This document shows, in pieces, positions 1-5,563 of a DNA stretch of 9,181 nucleotides. Position numbers and translations under genes: made by a program. The notes under the pieces are model-generated. The model made no database searches. It saw nothing but the letters and a program-made list of their open reading frames with translations, and was not told where the DNA came from. Within the stretch, counting starts at the first letter, position 1. Every line of letters begins with the position of its first letter. Source of the DNA: an uncultured Peptoniphilus sp. (GTDB taxonomy: Bacteria; Bacillota; Clostridia; Tissierellales; Peptoniphilaceae); NCBI GenBank assembly GCA_947254665.1, contig CAMYEJ010000049.1:1-9181 (forward strand). The letters run 5' to 3'.

Positions 1-15
1 ACCTTCCAAACTATG

Positions 16-54
16 GTCACCCTGAGCGAACGTAGTGAGTCGAACGGGTATAAC
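16..54 (+). repeat. Dispersed modular repeat, copy A (short-middle type)
   Basis: Begins GTCACCCTGAGCG and ends TCGAACGGGTATAAC, with a short middle AACGTAGTGAG. It is identical over 39 bp to copy F (5458-5496), which is inverted. The tail after it (AAGTCTTGGCAAGTGAA) recurs after copy B. The ends resemble the CCCTGAGCG...AGTCGAAGGG intergenic hairpins seen in many bacterial genomes (recalled, not searched). Confidence 0.85.
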
Positions 55-165
55 CTCCAAAGGTCAAGTCTTGGCAAGTGAAATAATTTCAAAAATAATA
101 ACAAAGATAAATAAATATCTTTTGCATTACCAAAACACATTCTTTTTCCTTCCAATTTTCTTTTA

Positions 166-250
166 CGAGGGAGAGGGCGGAAATTAACGTCTCGTCGACA
201 AAACCTACGGTTTTGCGAACGAGACTCGCAGTTTCCTCCCTTCTCCCTCG
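166..250. repeat. Long nested imperfect palindrome P1
   Basis: The outer arms CGAGGGAG (166-173) and CTCCCTCG (243-250) extend inward with one bulge and one mismatch to GGAAA/TTTCC. Nested within are GTCTCGT (189-195)/ACGAGAC (219-225), a symmetric CGA/CGA internal loop, and CAAAACC (199-205)/GGTTTTG (209-215) with a TAC loop. No T-tract follows, so it is not a simple terminator. It could be a structured RNA, a cruciform, or a MITE-like foldback remnant. Confidence 0.8.
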
Positions 251-283
251 AGCTCCCTCTACCCACCTCGCATTATCAGGGAA

Positions 284-364
284 GTGATTTTCACATTTCG
301 GCTAAAATTTGGGAACTCGCTACGCTCAGACACCCAAATTTTTTAACGCCTCATGGAAAATCAC
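284..364. repeat. Long nested palindrome P2
   Basis: The outer arms GTGATTTTC (284-292) and GAAAATCAC (356-364) pair perfectly. The inner arms AAAATTTGGG (304-313) and CCCAAATTTT (333-342) also pair perfectly. The loop contains AACTCGCTACGCTCAG, whose reverse complement CTGAGCGTAGCGAGTT resembles the apex of palindrome P3. No gene overlaps it. Confidence 0.8.
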
Positions 365-512
365 AGAAGTTGCATAGGTTGGTCGTAGCAAAGTTTAAAA
401 ATTATATTCACGAAATTTTTATTGTGCTTTTTCTGTAGAGAGGCTTTTAATTTTGCATAGGATAAATATAATCAGGCGAAGCCGTACGAAAGTGTAAATT
501 CTGATTTGTTTT

Positions 513-553
513 TGTAGCGGAACCTTCCAGGTTCCACAGCCGAAGGCTCTACA
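513..553 (+). repeat. Three-way-junction repeat element, left copy
   Basis: Outer stem TGTAG (513-517)/CTACA (549-553). Hairpin 1 is GGAACC (519-524)/GGTTCC (530-535). Hairpin 2 is AGCC (538-541)/GGCT (545-548). A second copy lies inverted at 5015-5053. The element is enclosed by a wider 10-bp inverted pair, 409-418 and 578-587. Confidence 0.75.
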
Positions 554-607
554 CATTTAAACTCCATTGATTTTACTAAATTTCGTGAGGTCCACACCCC
601 GCCACAT

Positions 608-758
608 GTCACCCTGAGCGGAAAAGGCGGTAGCCTTTGAAGTCGGCAGTCGAGTTCTACAAATCAGCCTTCGCAAAGCTCGCTTTCTTTGGAACTCTTT
701 GCACGAGACCTGCTGCGAAATCAAAGATTTCGGCTAGGGCTTCGAACGGGTATAACCT
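608..758 (+). repeat. Dispersed modular repeat, copy B (long-middle type)
   Basis: Starts GTCACCCTGAGCG (608-620) and ends TTCGAACGGGTATAACC (about 741-757), with a middle of roughly 120 bp that is shared with inverted copy E (5310-5430). The shared middle includes TCAGCCTTCGCAA, GCTCGCTTTCTTTGGAACT and the hairpin CGAAATC-AAA-GATTTCG (716-732). B also has an extra segment near 621-645 that is absent from E. Confidence 0.8.
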
Positions 759-808
759 CCGAAGGTAAAGTCTTGGCAAGTGAAATCATCAAAGCATACC
801 CCCTCCAT

Positions 809-875
809 GGTTATACCCGTTCGACTACGGGTGTCGGTAAACCTCCACCCTTCGCTCAGGGTGACTGTATTCCTT
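809..875 (-). repeat. Dispersed modular repeat, copy C (medium-middle type), left half of inverted bracket
   Basis: Read on the minus strand this 67-bp core matches 4890-4956 (plus) at 64 of 67 positions. Between the constant ends it holds a medium middle with AGGGTGGAGG, TTTACCGA and CACCCGTAG. Similarity continues on both sides, to about 765-900 here and 4861-4998 on the right. Copies B and C lie head to head around a shared tail, as in paired palindromic repeats. Confidence 0.85.
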
Positions 876-960
876 AAGTCCTTCCCTTTATTAATGTCCA
901 CAGTCGAGGGTCAAACCGTATCGAAAATGACGGATACAACCTACAATGGTCAATTATTGC

Positions 961-990
961 AAAGAAAAAGACGGTTCCCCGTCTTCTTTG
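961..990 (-). terminator. Rho-independent terminator of the SLH gene
   Basis: The stem AAGACGG/CCGTCTT (968-974 with 979-985) closes a 4-nt loop and is followed on the minus strand by TTTTTCTTT. It lies just after the TAA stop at 994-996. On the plus strand the hairpin is also followed by CTTTGTTTTT, so it may work in both directions and shield the gene from transcription entering from the left. Confidence 0.85.
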
Positions 991-993
991 TTT

Positions 994-3900
994 TTAGTAA
1001 TGTTCATAACGTATGACCCTTGTTATTATGCCTCCTGTTCCACTTACTTCATCAGCATAGAAATATTCCAAAGAAATATTACTATTTTCTAAATTCTCTC
1101 CAACTATTGATCCACTGTTATTTGATCCTCTGAAAGTTTCATGATAGGATTCTGTAATTTCTCTATAATTGCCACCACCTAGCAAGGTTTGTAGCTCCAT
1201 ACTATCCATGATACCTCTATTATCGATATCAAGATTCCTCCTTATTGTGTGAACCATAAAACTTTTCAATTCTTTTAATGATTTAGATTCCCCAAGCTTT
1301 TCCCCAGTTAGGAAATTGGTAAGAACTATGTCATACCTGTGGTCATTTGCGAGAAGAACTATACCATAATCTCTAATTGCATTTTTATGTTCTACTAAAT
1401 AATACTTATTGTTATAGGACACTCTATATCCCTTATTTTCATTATCCACAATTTTAGAAGTGTCCTTCATATTCTTTGCGAAATCTGCTTCTATTTGATT
1501 TAATTTTTCCTCTGCCATTTGGGTTAAGAAGATTATCTCGTAATCAAGACTAATATTTTCATCTCCAAATTCTAATTTAATCTTTATTCTTGGCTTCGTT
1601 GTTTTTAATTTTTCTAAGATTTGCACATCAGTTGCGTTTGGATTTCCCTCTAGCTCTGCTAATTTAAGGATGTCTTCTCTTAAAAATCCTAAGATTTCAT
1701 CGTCTGATTTTGTGAGATCTCTTTTTGTTTCTCCAATTGTGTAACTTTTAATGTTGTTATTTTTAATAGTTGCAATAATAGAAGTTTTTAGATTCTTTTT
1801 GTCATAAGTTGTCTCATTTGCATCCTTTGTAAATAGAAGATAGTATTTGTTTTGTAGATTGTCTATTCCAAGCTTTAAATCCCCTAAGTTCTTGTAAACT
1901 TCTACAAGTGAATCTTTGATACTTTTCTTTATTTTCTTTTCTTTATCAAAATCTGCTTTTGAAATAACCTTTAGTTTAAGAGAAATATTGCCAGTAATTA
2001 CTTCTGTATTTCCTCTTGAGATTACTATTGATTTCCCATTTTCACTAATTGTAAGTTTTGTTTCTTTTGTAGGGTCTGTTGTGATGTTATATGTTCCAAA
2101 ATCTGCAAATACTACGTCTTTTGTTATGTTTTGGTTGTCTGTTAATTTTATTTTAAGACCATCGAGATTTAATAATTCTTCAGCTACATAGGTTAGTTTT
2201 GTAGGGGGAGCTATAACTTCTATCTTAGTTATATTGTTTTTATCAAAGACTTTTTCTTTGTACTCTGCTTTATATGTTTTTGTTGCAACCGCTTCTGTGC
2301 CTGTTGGTATTTCTGGATCCCAGCCTTTGAATTCTTTGTTTTTATCTGTTGGGAATGCTACGATTTCTTTAATCTTTGCTTTTAGTTCAGCGTCATCGTA
2401 TGTTGTTCCTTTTAGTACGTCTAATGCTTTTACTTGTGCGTTATCTATCTTACCAGCTGCTGTTGCGTCGAATGTTAGTCTCTCATATCCTTCTGGTGCT
2501 TGACTTTCTGTGTCTGTTACTTCTATGAATTTCGCTTTTGATTTGTACTCTGCTGTGAATTCGTTTGTTTCTACGTTACCTGTTGTTGGTATTTCTGGAT
2601 TCCAACCTTTAAATTCTTTGGTTTTATCTGTTGGCACTGCTACGATTTCTTTAATCTTTGCTTTTAGTTCAGCGTCATCGTATGTTGTTCCTTTTAGTAC
2701 GTCTAATGCTTTTACTTGTGCGTTATCTATCTTACCAGCTGCTGTTGCGTCGAATGTTAGTCTCTCATATCCTTCTGGTGCTTGACTTTCTAGATCGGTT
2801 ACTTCTATGAATTTTGCTTTAGATTTGTATTCAGCTGTGAATGTCTTTGTTTCTACGTTACCTGTTGTTGGTATTTCTGGATTCCAGCCTTTGAATTCTT
2901 TGGTTTTATCTGTTGGCACTGCTGAATTTGGAATTTGTTCTGTAAATTTTGCGTTATTCCATGCTGTTCCTGTTAATACATCTATAACTTTAAATCTGTT
3001 TGTTCCGTCTATTGTGTTGCCTTCTCCTGCATCAAATGTTATTCTTGTATATCCATTTGGAACTGTTGTATTAAGATCTATACTTATTTTTACTAATTCT
3101 TTTGCTTTTACTGTTAATAGATTAGTTCCTGTTTTTTCTTCACCATTCAGTTTTATTTTTATTTTTGTGTTATTATGATCAGTCTTTAGTACATCTCCAT
3201 TTGCTGGGTCTGTGGTAATTCCATAAGCATTAAACTCTGATAATCCTATTTCTTCTTCTAGATTTTGATTATCTGTTAATTTTACTTCTAATCCTGTTAA
3301 GTCTAGTTTATCTCCTTCGATATAGACTAATTTTGTTGGTTGGGTTTTAACTGTTATTGATTTTATATTAGCTTTGTCGAATTCTTTTGGTGTTTCTGGC
3401 TCTGTACCTGGTTCTACCGGATTTTCTGTGCCAGGTTTAACTGGTTTATCCGGACTTGGTTTTACCTCTGGCTTTTCTTCTGAACTTGTTCTAAATCCAT
3501 AGTCAATCCAATAAGGATAGAATCCATTTCCGATGGAATTTTCTTTTTTAGTTTCTTTTACTTCTTTTGTTTCCCTTGTTTTAGAATTTTCTCCAGATTT
3601 AGTGGTCTTATCCGCAATTATTATAAAATTATATGCCATTTCAAAAGTTTTTTCTCTGATAGCTGGACTTTTGTAGCTGCCAACGATATTTATATCATCG
3701 AGGATTCCATTATCCTTTGCAAATTTTATAAAACCTTCTGCCCAGTTTGTAGAATTTGCTTCGATTTTTTTATATTGTGGATGGATTCTCGCCAAGATAG
3801 AAATAATTTCTTCGTATGTAATCTTGCCTTCCGGTATGAAATTTCCATCAGGATAACCGCTAATATATCCCTTTTCTTTGGCGTAAGCGATGAATTTTTC

Positions 3901-4188
3901 TGCCCAGTGAGAATCTGGAACATCTTTGAAGTCAGACTTCAAGTTTGAAGCTTCTCTCGCAAGATTTTCTTCGCCCTTAGAGGCTAGAACTATTCTCGTA
4001 AACTCTGCTCTAGTTATGGTTTCTTCTAGTTTTAAATCTTTCGTCTGTCCTCTTCCCACTATGAAATTGTTTTCTAAGAGCCATTTAATCTTCTTGTTTT
4101 CAGTAGTAGGATTTTCTGTAGCACTTACAGGTGTAAATGATGACAATAATATCATAACTGTAAGTATAATAGCCGTTAATCTTTTCAA
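994..4188 (-). CDS. Secreted SLH-domain surface protein with Ig-like and FKGW-type tandem repeats
   Basis: Encodes about 1064 residues, starting at TTG 4188. Seen: a signal peptide at residues 1-23 (KR, hydrophobic core, PVSA cleavage site). Three SLH domains follow at about 28-70 (ITRAEF motif), 87-136 (SHWAEKFIAYAKEKGYISGY) and 145-190; the ITRAE-type motif is degenerate in the last two. Then a Pro/Glu linker (236-270), a group-3 Ig-like domain (274-361), three 94-residue repeats (365-458, 459-552, 553-646) each carrying EFKGW-PEIPT, a second Ig-like domain (653-741) and an unrecognised 320-residue C-terminus rich in Lys and Asn. There is no LPXTG sorting signal. Known: SLH domains bind secondary cell-wall polymers non-covalently, so the protein should sit on the outer surface. 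The repeats resemble InlB B-repeat/Flg_new-type beta modules. Role as adhesin or S-layer-associated protein is inferred. The gene is monocistronic, with its own promoter and terminator, and is bracketed by inverted repeats. Confidence 0.9.
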   Translation of the reverse strand: MKRLTAIILTVMILLSSFTPVSATENPTTENKKIKWLLENNFIVGRGQTKDLKLEETITRAEFTRIVLASKGEENLAREASNLKSDFKDVPDSHWAEKFIAYAKEKGYISGYPDGNFIPEGKITYEEIISILARIHPQYKKIEANSTNWAEGFIKFAKDNGILDDINIVGSYKSPAIREKTFEMAYNFIIIADKTTKSGENSKTRETKEVKETKKENSIGNGFYPYWIDYGFRTSSEEKPEVKPSPDKPVKPGTENPVEPGTEPETPKEFDKANIKSITVKTQPTKLVYIEGDKLDLTGLEVKLTDNQNLEEEIGLSEFNAYGITTDPANGDVLKTDHNNTKIKIKLNGEEKTGTNLLTVKAKELVKISIDLNTTVPNGYTRITFDAGEGNTIDGTNRFKVIDVLTGTAWNNAKFTEQIPNSAVPTDKTKEFKGWNPEIPTTGNVETKTFTAEYKSKAKFIEVTDLESQAPEGYERLTFDATAAGKIDNAQVKALDVLKGTTYDDAELKAKIKEIVAVPTDKTKEFKGWNPEIPTTGNVETNEFTAEYKSKAKFIEVTDTESQAPEGYERLTFDATAAGKIDNAQVKALDVLKGTTYDDAELKAKIKEIVAFPTDKNKEFKGWDPEIPTGTEAVATKTYKAEYKEKVFDKNNITKIEVIAPPTKLTYVAEELLNLDGLKIKLTDNQNITKDVVFADFGTYNITTDPTKETKLTISENGKSIVISRGNTEVITGNISLKLKVISKADFDKEKKIKKSIKDSLVEVYKNLGDLKLGIDNLQNKYYLLFTKDANETTYDKKNLKTSIIATIKNNNIKSYTIGETKRDLTKSDDEILGFLREDILKLAELEGNPNATDVQILEKLKTTKPRIKIKLEFGDENISLDYEIIFLTQMAEEKLNQIEADFAKNMKDTSKIVDNENKGYRVSYNNKYYLVEHKNAIRDYGIVLLANDHRYDIVLTNFLTGEKLGESKSLKELKSFMVHTIRRNLDIDNRGIMDSMELQTLLGGGNYREITESYHETFRGSNNSGSIVGENLENSNISLEYFYADEVSGTGGIITRVIRYEHY
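2251..3096 (-). repeat. Three tandem 282-bp (94-codon) repeats inside the SLH gene
   Basis: Units are 3096-2815, 2814-2533 and 2532-2251. Units 2 and 3 share a perfect 154-bp block (2638-2791 and 2356-2509, offset 282). Units 1 and 2 are diverged in their first part, but across the EFKGWNPEIPTTGNVET segment (2860-2923 versus 2578-2641) they differ at only about 2 of 64 positions. This patchwork points to recent duplication or gene conversion, and the copy number is likely to vary between strains. Confidence 0.92.
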
Positions 4189-4200
4189 AATAATCCTCCT
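4186..4200 (-). promoter_or_regulatory. Ribosome binding site that fixes the SLH gene start at TTG
   Basis: On the minus strand AGGAGG (4200-4195) is followed by a 6-nt spacer and TTG (4188-4186). The first in-frame start-like codon, TTG at 4209, would place this perfect Shine-Dalgarno inside the coding region and give the signal peptide an unusual RR-containing extension. The downstream TTG gives a standard MKRLTAIIL signal peptide. Confidence 0.8.
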
Positions 4201-4233
4201 CACGTTCAAATTTTATATTTCTTCTTATATAAA

Positions 4234-4261
4234 ATTATAACAAAAGCACTTTAAATGACAA
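4234..4261 (-). promoter_or_regulatory. Sigma-A-type promoter of the SLH surface gene
   Basis: On the minus strand -35 TTGTCA (4261-4256, 5/6 to consensus) is followed by a 16-bp spacer and a perfect -10 TATAAT (4239-4234), which also carries the extended TGn (TGTTATAAT). Transcription would start near 4227, giving a leader of about 40 nt before TTG 4188. The promoter lies inside the segment bracketed by inverted repeats, so inversion would carry promoter and gene together. Confidence 0.7.
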
Positions 4262-4295
4262 CCATTTCTTAAGGTTTGCGTTTAAAAAATCGCAT

Positions 4296-4336
4296 AAAAA
4301 AGGAACAGATTTTATAAATAAATTTCTGTTCCTTTT
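4296..4336 (-). terminator. Rho-independent terminator hairpin upstream of the SLH promoter
   Basis: The stem AAAGGAACAGA (4299-4309)/TCTGTTCCTTT (4325-4335) closes an AT-rich loop. On the minus strand it is followed by a TTTTTT run (4301-4296); on the plus strand the tract is poorer. It lies upstream of the SLH promoter, with no intact gene feeding into it. It is therefore either the relic terminator of a lost gene or an insulator for the surface gene. Confidence 0.6.
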
Positions 4337-4797
4337 AATAGGCACCCATCCGTTCTATTTTAGGTTCTTTCACTGTTTTCCTCTTTTCAATTTGTAAATT
4401 AAATTTATTTTTTAAATAAATTTTGCGATGAGTTTAATTTTTATCTTTCTGCCAGACAACTTAGGTTTTTAACTGCTCAAACTTTTTTACATCTGTAACT
4501 TGTAACCAAGGTGTCCTCTAAGCTTTCTATTAGCTGTAATCTCACTATTGATTGTATATGAACATTTGCATGGATTACATAAAACCCGCTTGACATCTCA
4601 AGTCGTGATTTCCTATTGCAAATGGCCTTATGAATTTAAAATTCTGTTGAAATTAAATTTCTGTTATCAATAGGATGAGTGCCACCCAATTTCTTGGTAG
4701 TATATTAATACCCTGTCGCAATAAATTTAAACATGTTTTTTAAAAATTTTTTTGTTTTTTATAGATTTTTAATTTTATTTTGTAAGGATTCATTTGC
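4337..4797. other. AT-rich, gene-free, apparently degenerate segment
   Basis: I find no open frame of useful length with a Shine-Dalgarno site on either strand. On the minus strand short open pieces (for example around 4590-4500) look faintly coding but are broken by many stops, so a decayed gene or insertion sequence is possible; I cannot name it. An 11-bp imperfect inverted pair, GGCACCCATCC (4341-4351) and GGATGAGTGCC (4673-4683), delimits about 340 bp, without matching flanking duplications. 4725-4795 is almost pure A/T. Confidence 0.4.
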
Positions 4798-4815
4798 CTA
4801 GACTTGATCGTCTGA

Positions 4816-4850
4816 GGTTATACCCGTTCGACTCACTACGTTCGCTCAGG
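4816..4850 (-). repeat. Dispersed modular repeat, copy D (short-middle type)
   Basis: On the minus strand it reads CCTGAGCG, AACGTAGTGAG, TCGAACGGGTATAACC, identical to the corresponding part of copies A and F. Its tail (GATCAAGTCTAGGCAAATGAA, minus strand, about 4812-4790) is a diverged form of the tail after A and B. It lies inverted relative to A, 40 bp from the next copy at 4890. Confidence 0.8.
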
Positions 4851-4889
4851 ATATCGACCACTTACTGACGTTATATAAAGGAAGAACCT

Positions 4890-4956
4890 AAGGAACACAG
4901 TCACCCTGAGCGTAGGGTGGAGGTTTACCGACACCCGTAGTCGAATGGGTATAACC
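4890..4956 (+). repeat. Dispersed modular repeat, copy C' (medium-middle type), right half of inverted bracket
   Basis: Inverted partner of 809-875 with three mismatches in 67 bp. The similarity extends to about 4861-4998, including TTCACTTGC.AAG.ACT on the right and TAAAGG.AAG.A..TAAGGAA on the left. Together the two blocks bracket the complete SLH gene with its promoter and terminator. Confidence 0.85.
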
Positions 4957-5014
4957 CTGGTGGGGTTATGTTTGGATGAGTTCACTTGCAAAGGACTGCA
5001 GTTGGAAGGTTCAT

Positions 5015-5053
5015 TGTAGCCTTCGGCTGTGGAAGCAAGATGCTTCCGCTACA
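5015..5053 (-). repeat. Three-way-junction repeat element, right copy
   Basis: Outer stem TGTAG (5015-5019)/CTACA (5049-5053). Hairpin AGCC/GGCT (5018-5021 with 5025-5028). Hairpin GGAAGC (5031-5036)/GCTTCC (5042-5047). Relative to the left copy (513-553, inverted) the last hairpin changed from GGAACC/GGTTCC to GGAAGC/GCTTCC, so pairing is kept, while the loop diverged freely. Confidence 0.75.
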
Positions 5054-5097
5054 CAGTTCAAATATTTGTTTCATTTTTTATAAAGAAACCACCTTTA

Positions 5098-5270
5098 TAA
5101 AATAAAATGCCCAAAAGGAGATTCCGTCTGGAAGAAACTTGTAAAATTCAAGCCTAAGGAGACCGGCTGCAAATCGCACTGTTTGAGCGCAGCGAGTTGC
5201 GAATTTGTAGGTCGACGTGACTTAGAATTTTTGAGTTTCTGTAATCGGAATCGACTTTGGGCTTTTATTT
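5098..5270. repeat. Long imperfect palindrome P3
   Basis: Arms of about 70-80 bp run from about 5098-5178 and 5200-5270. Matching blocks include ATAAAA.GCCCAAA (5102-5117) with TTTGGGC.TTTTAT (5256-5269), GATTCCG with CGGAATC, GAAACT with AGTTTC, AAATTC with GAATTT, GACC with GGTC, and CAAAT with ATTTG. The apex reads TTGAGCGCAGCGAGTTGCG (about 5182-5200), similar to the P2 loop. It directly adjoins repeat copy E. No T-tract or gene is associated with it. Confidence 0.65.
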
Positions 5271-5309
5271 TTGGGATGATTCATTTGCATAGACTAGATC
5301 TTCAGATAC

Positions 5310-5430
5310 TATACCCGTTCGAAGCCCTAGCCGAAATCTTTGATTTCGCTCTAGGTCTCGTGCATAGTTCCAAAGAAAGCGAGCATTGCGAAGGCTGACT
5401 TGCTGAACACGACTGCCGCTCAGGATGACT
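5310..5430 (-). repeat. Dispersed modular repeat, copy E (long-middle type)
   Basis: Read on the minus strand it starts GTCATCCTGAGCGGCAGTCG and ends GGCTTCGAACGGGTATA. It matches copy B through the long middle, including the CGAAATC-AAA-GATTTCG hairpin. It is about 25 bp shorter than B near its start and has the opposite orientation. The frames open across 5183-5520 on both strands are repeat sequence, not genes. Confidence 0.8.
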
Positions 5431-5457
5431 AGTTGGTGGGGAGTAGACCTCACCATT

Positions 5458-5496
5458 GTTATACCCGTTCGACTCACTACGTTCGCTCAGGGTGAC
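5458..5496 (-). repeat. Dispersed modular repeat, copy F (short-middle type)
   Basis: A 39-bp perfect inverted match to copy A at 16-54. It lies between copy E and the gltX terminator, so transcripts of gltX should stop before it. Confidence 0.85.
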
Positions 5497-5517
5497 TGCA
5501 GTTGGGAGATTTCCTAG

Positions 5518-5543
5518 CAAAAAACGACACCTAGGTGCCGTTT
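5518..5543 (-). terminator. Rho-independent terminator after gltX
   Basis: On the minus strand AACGGCACC-TAGG-TGTCGTT forms a stem (5542-5523) with one G-T pair and a short loop, followed directly by TTTTTT (5524-5519). It lies about 20 bp after the gltX stop and ends the trxB-patatin-gltX transcript. Confidence 0.85.
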
Positions 5544-5563
5544 AAGTCTTAATTATATTATTT

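Larger units (their letters stand above)
1..960. other. Gene-free region filled with repeats and palindromes
   Basis: No credible protein-coding gene is visible. The short open frames at 689-877 and 780-1016 lie within dispersed repeat copies or the terminator, lack Shine-Dalgarno sites and have repeat-derived sequence. The region holds repeat copies A (16-54), B (608-758) and C (809-875), two long nested palindromes (166-250, 284-364), a three-way-junction element (513-553), and a 10-bp inverted pair CACGAAATTT (409-418 and 578-587) enclosing that element. A small hairpin CAAAGATA/TATCTTTTG sits at 102-124. Confidence 0.7.

Noticed and set aside
689..1016. Small plus-strand frames of 62 and 78 codons
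   Set aside because: They lie in dispersed repeat sequence and the terminator, have no Shine-Dalgarno site and show no domain-like composition.
2234..2785. Two similar 89-91-codon plus-strand frames
   Set aside because: They are antisense shadows of the tandem repeats in the SLH gene and resemble each other only because the coding repeats do.
4673..4695. T-box-like GGGTGGCAC on the minus strand
   Set aside because: It lacks the ACCGCG continuation, has no plausible specifier stem or linked antiterminator, and lies upstream of a surface-protein gene rather than an amino-acid gene.
876..4889. Invertible on/off promoter switch for the surface gene
   Set aside because: The promoter, gene and terminator all lie within the bracket, so inversion would not separate promoter from gene. 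No recombinase gene or short recombination site is visible.
5077..5101. Hairpin TTTATAAAG/CTTTATAAA as a terminator
   Set aside because: It is a purely AU-rich stem without a following T-tract and not next to a gene end.
16..5496. CRISPR array suggested by recurring 35-39-bp repeats
   Set aside because: Copies are in both orientations, irregularly spaced from tens of bases to kilobases, with variable middles and no cas genes.
5183..5520. Small frames of 70-72 codons on both strands
   Set aside because: They are open only because the repeat copies E/F and palindrome P3 lack stops; no start signals are seen.
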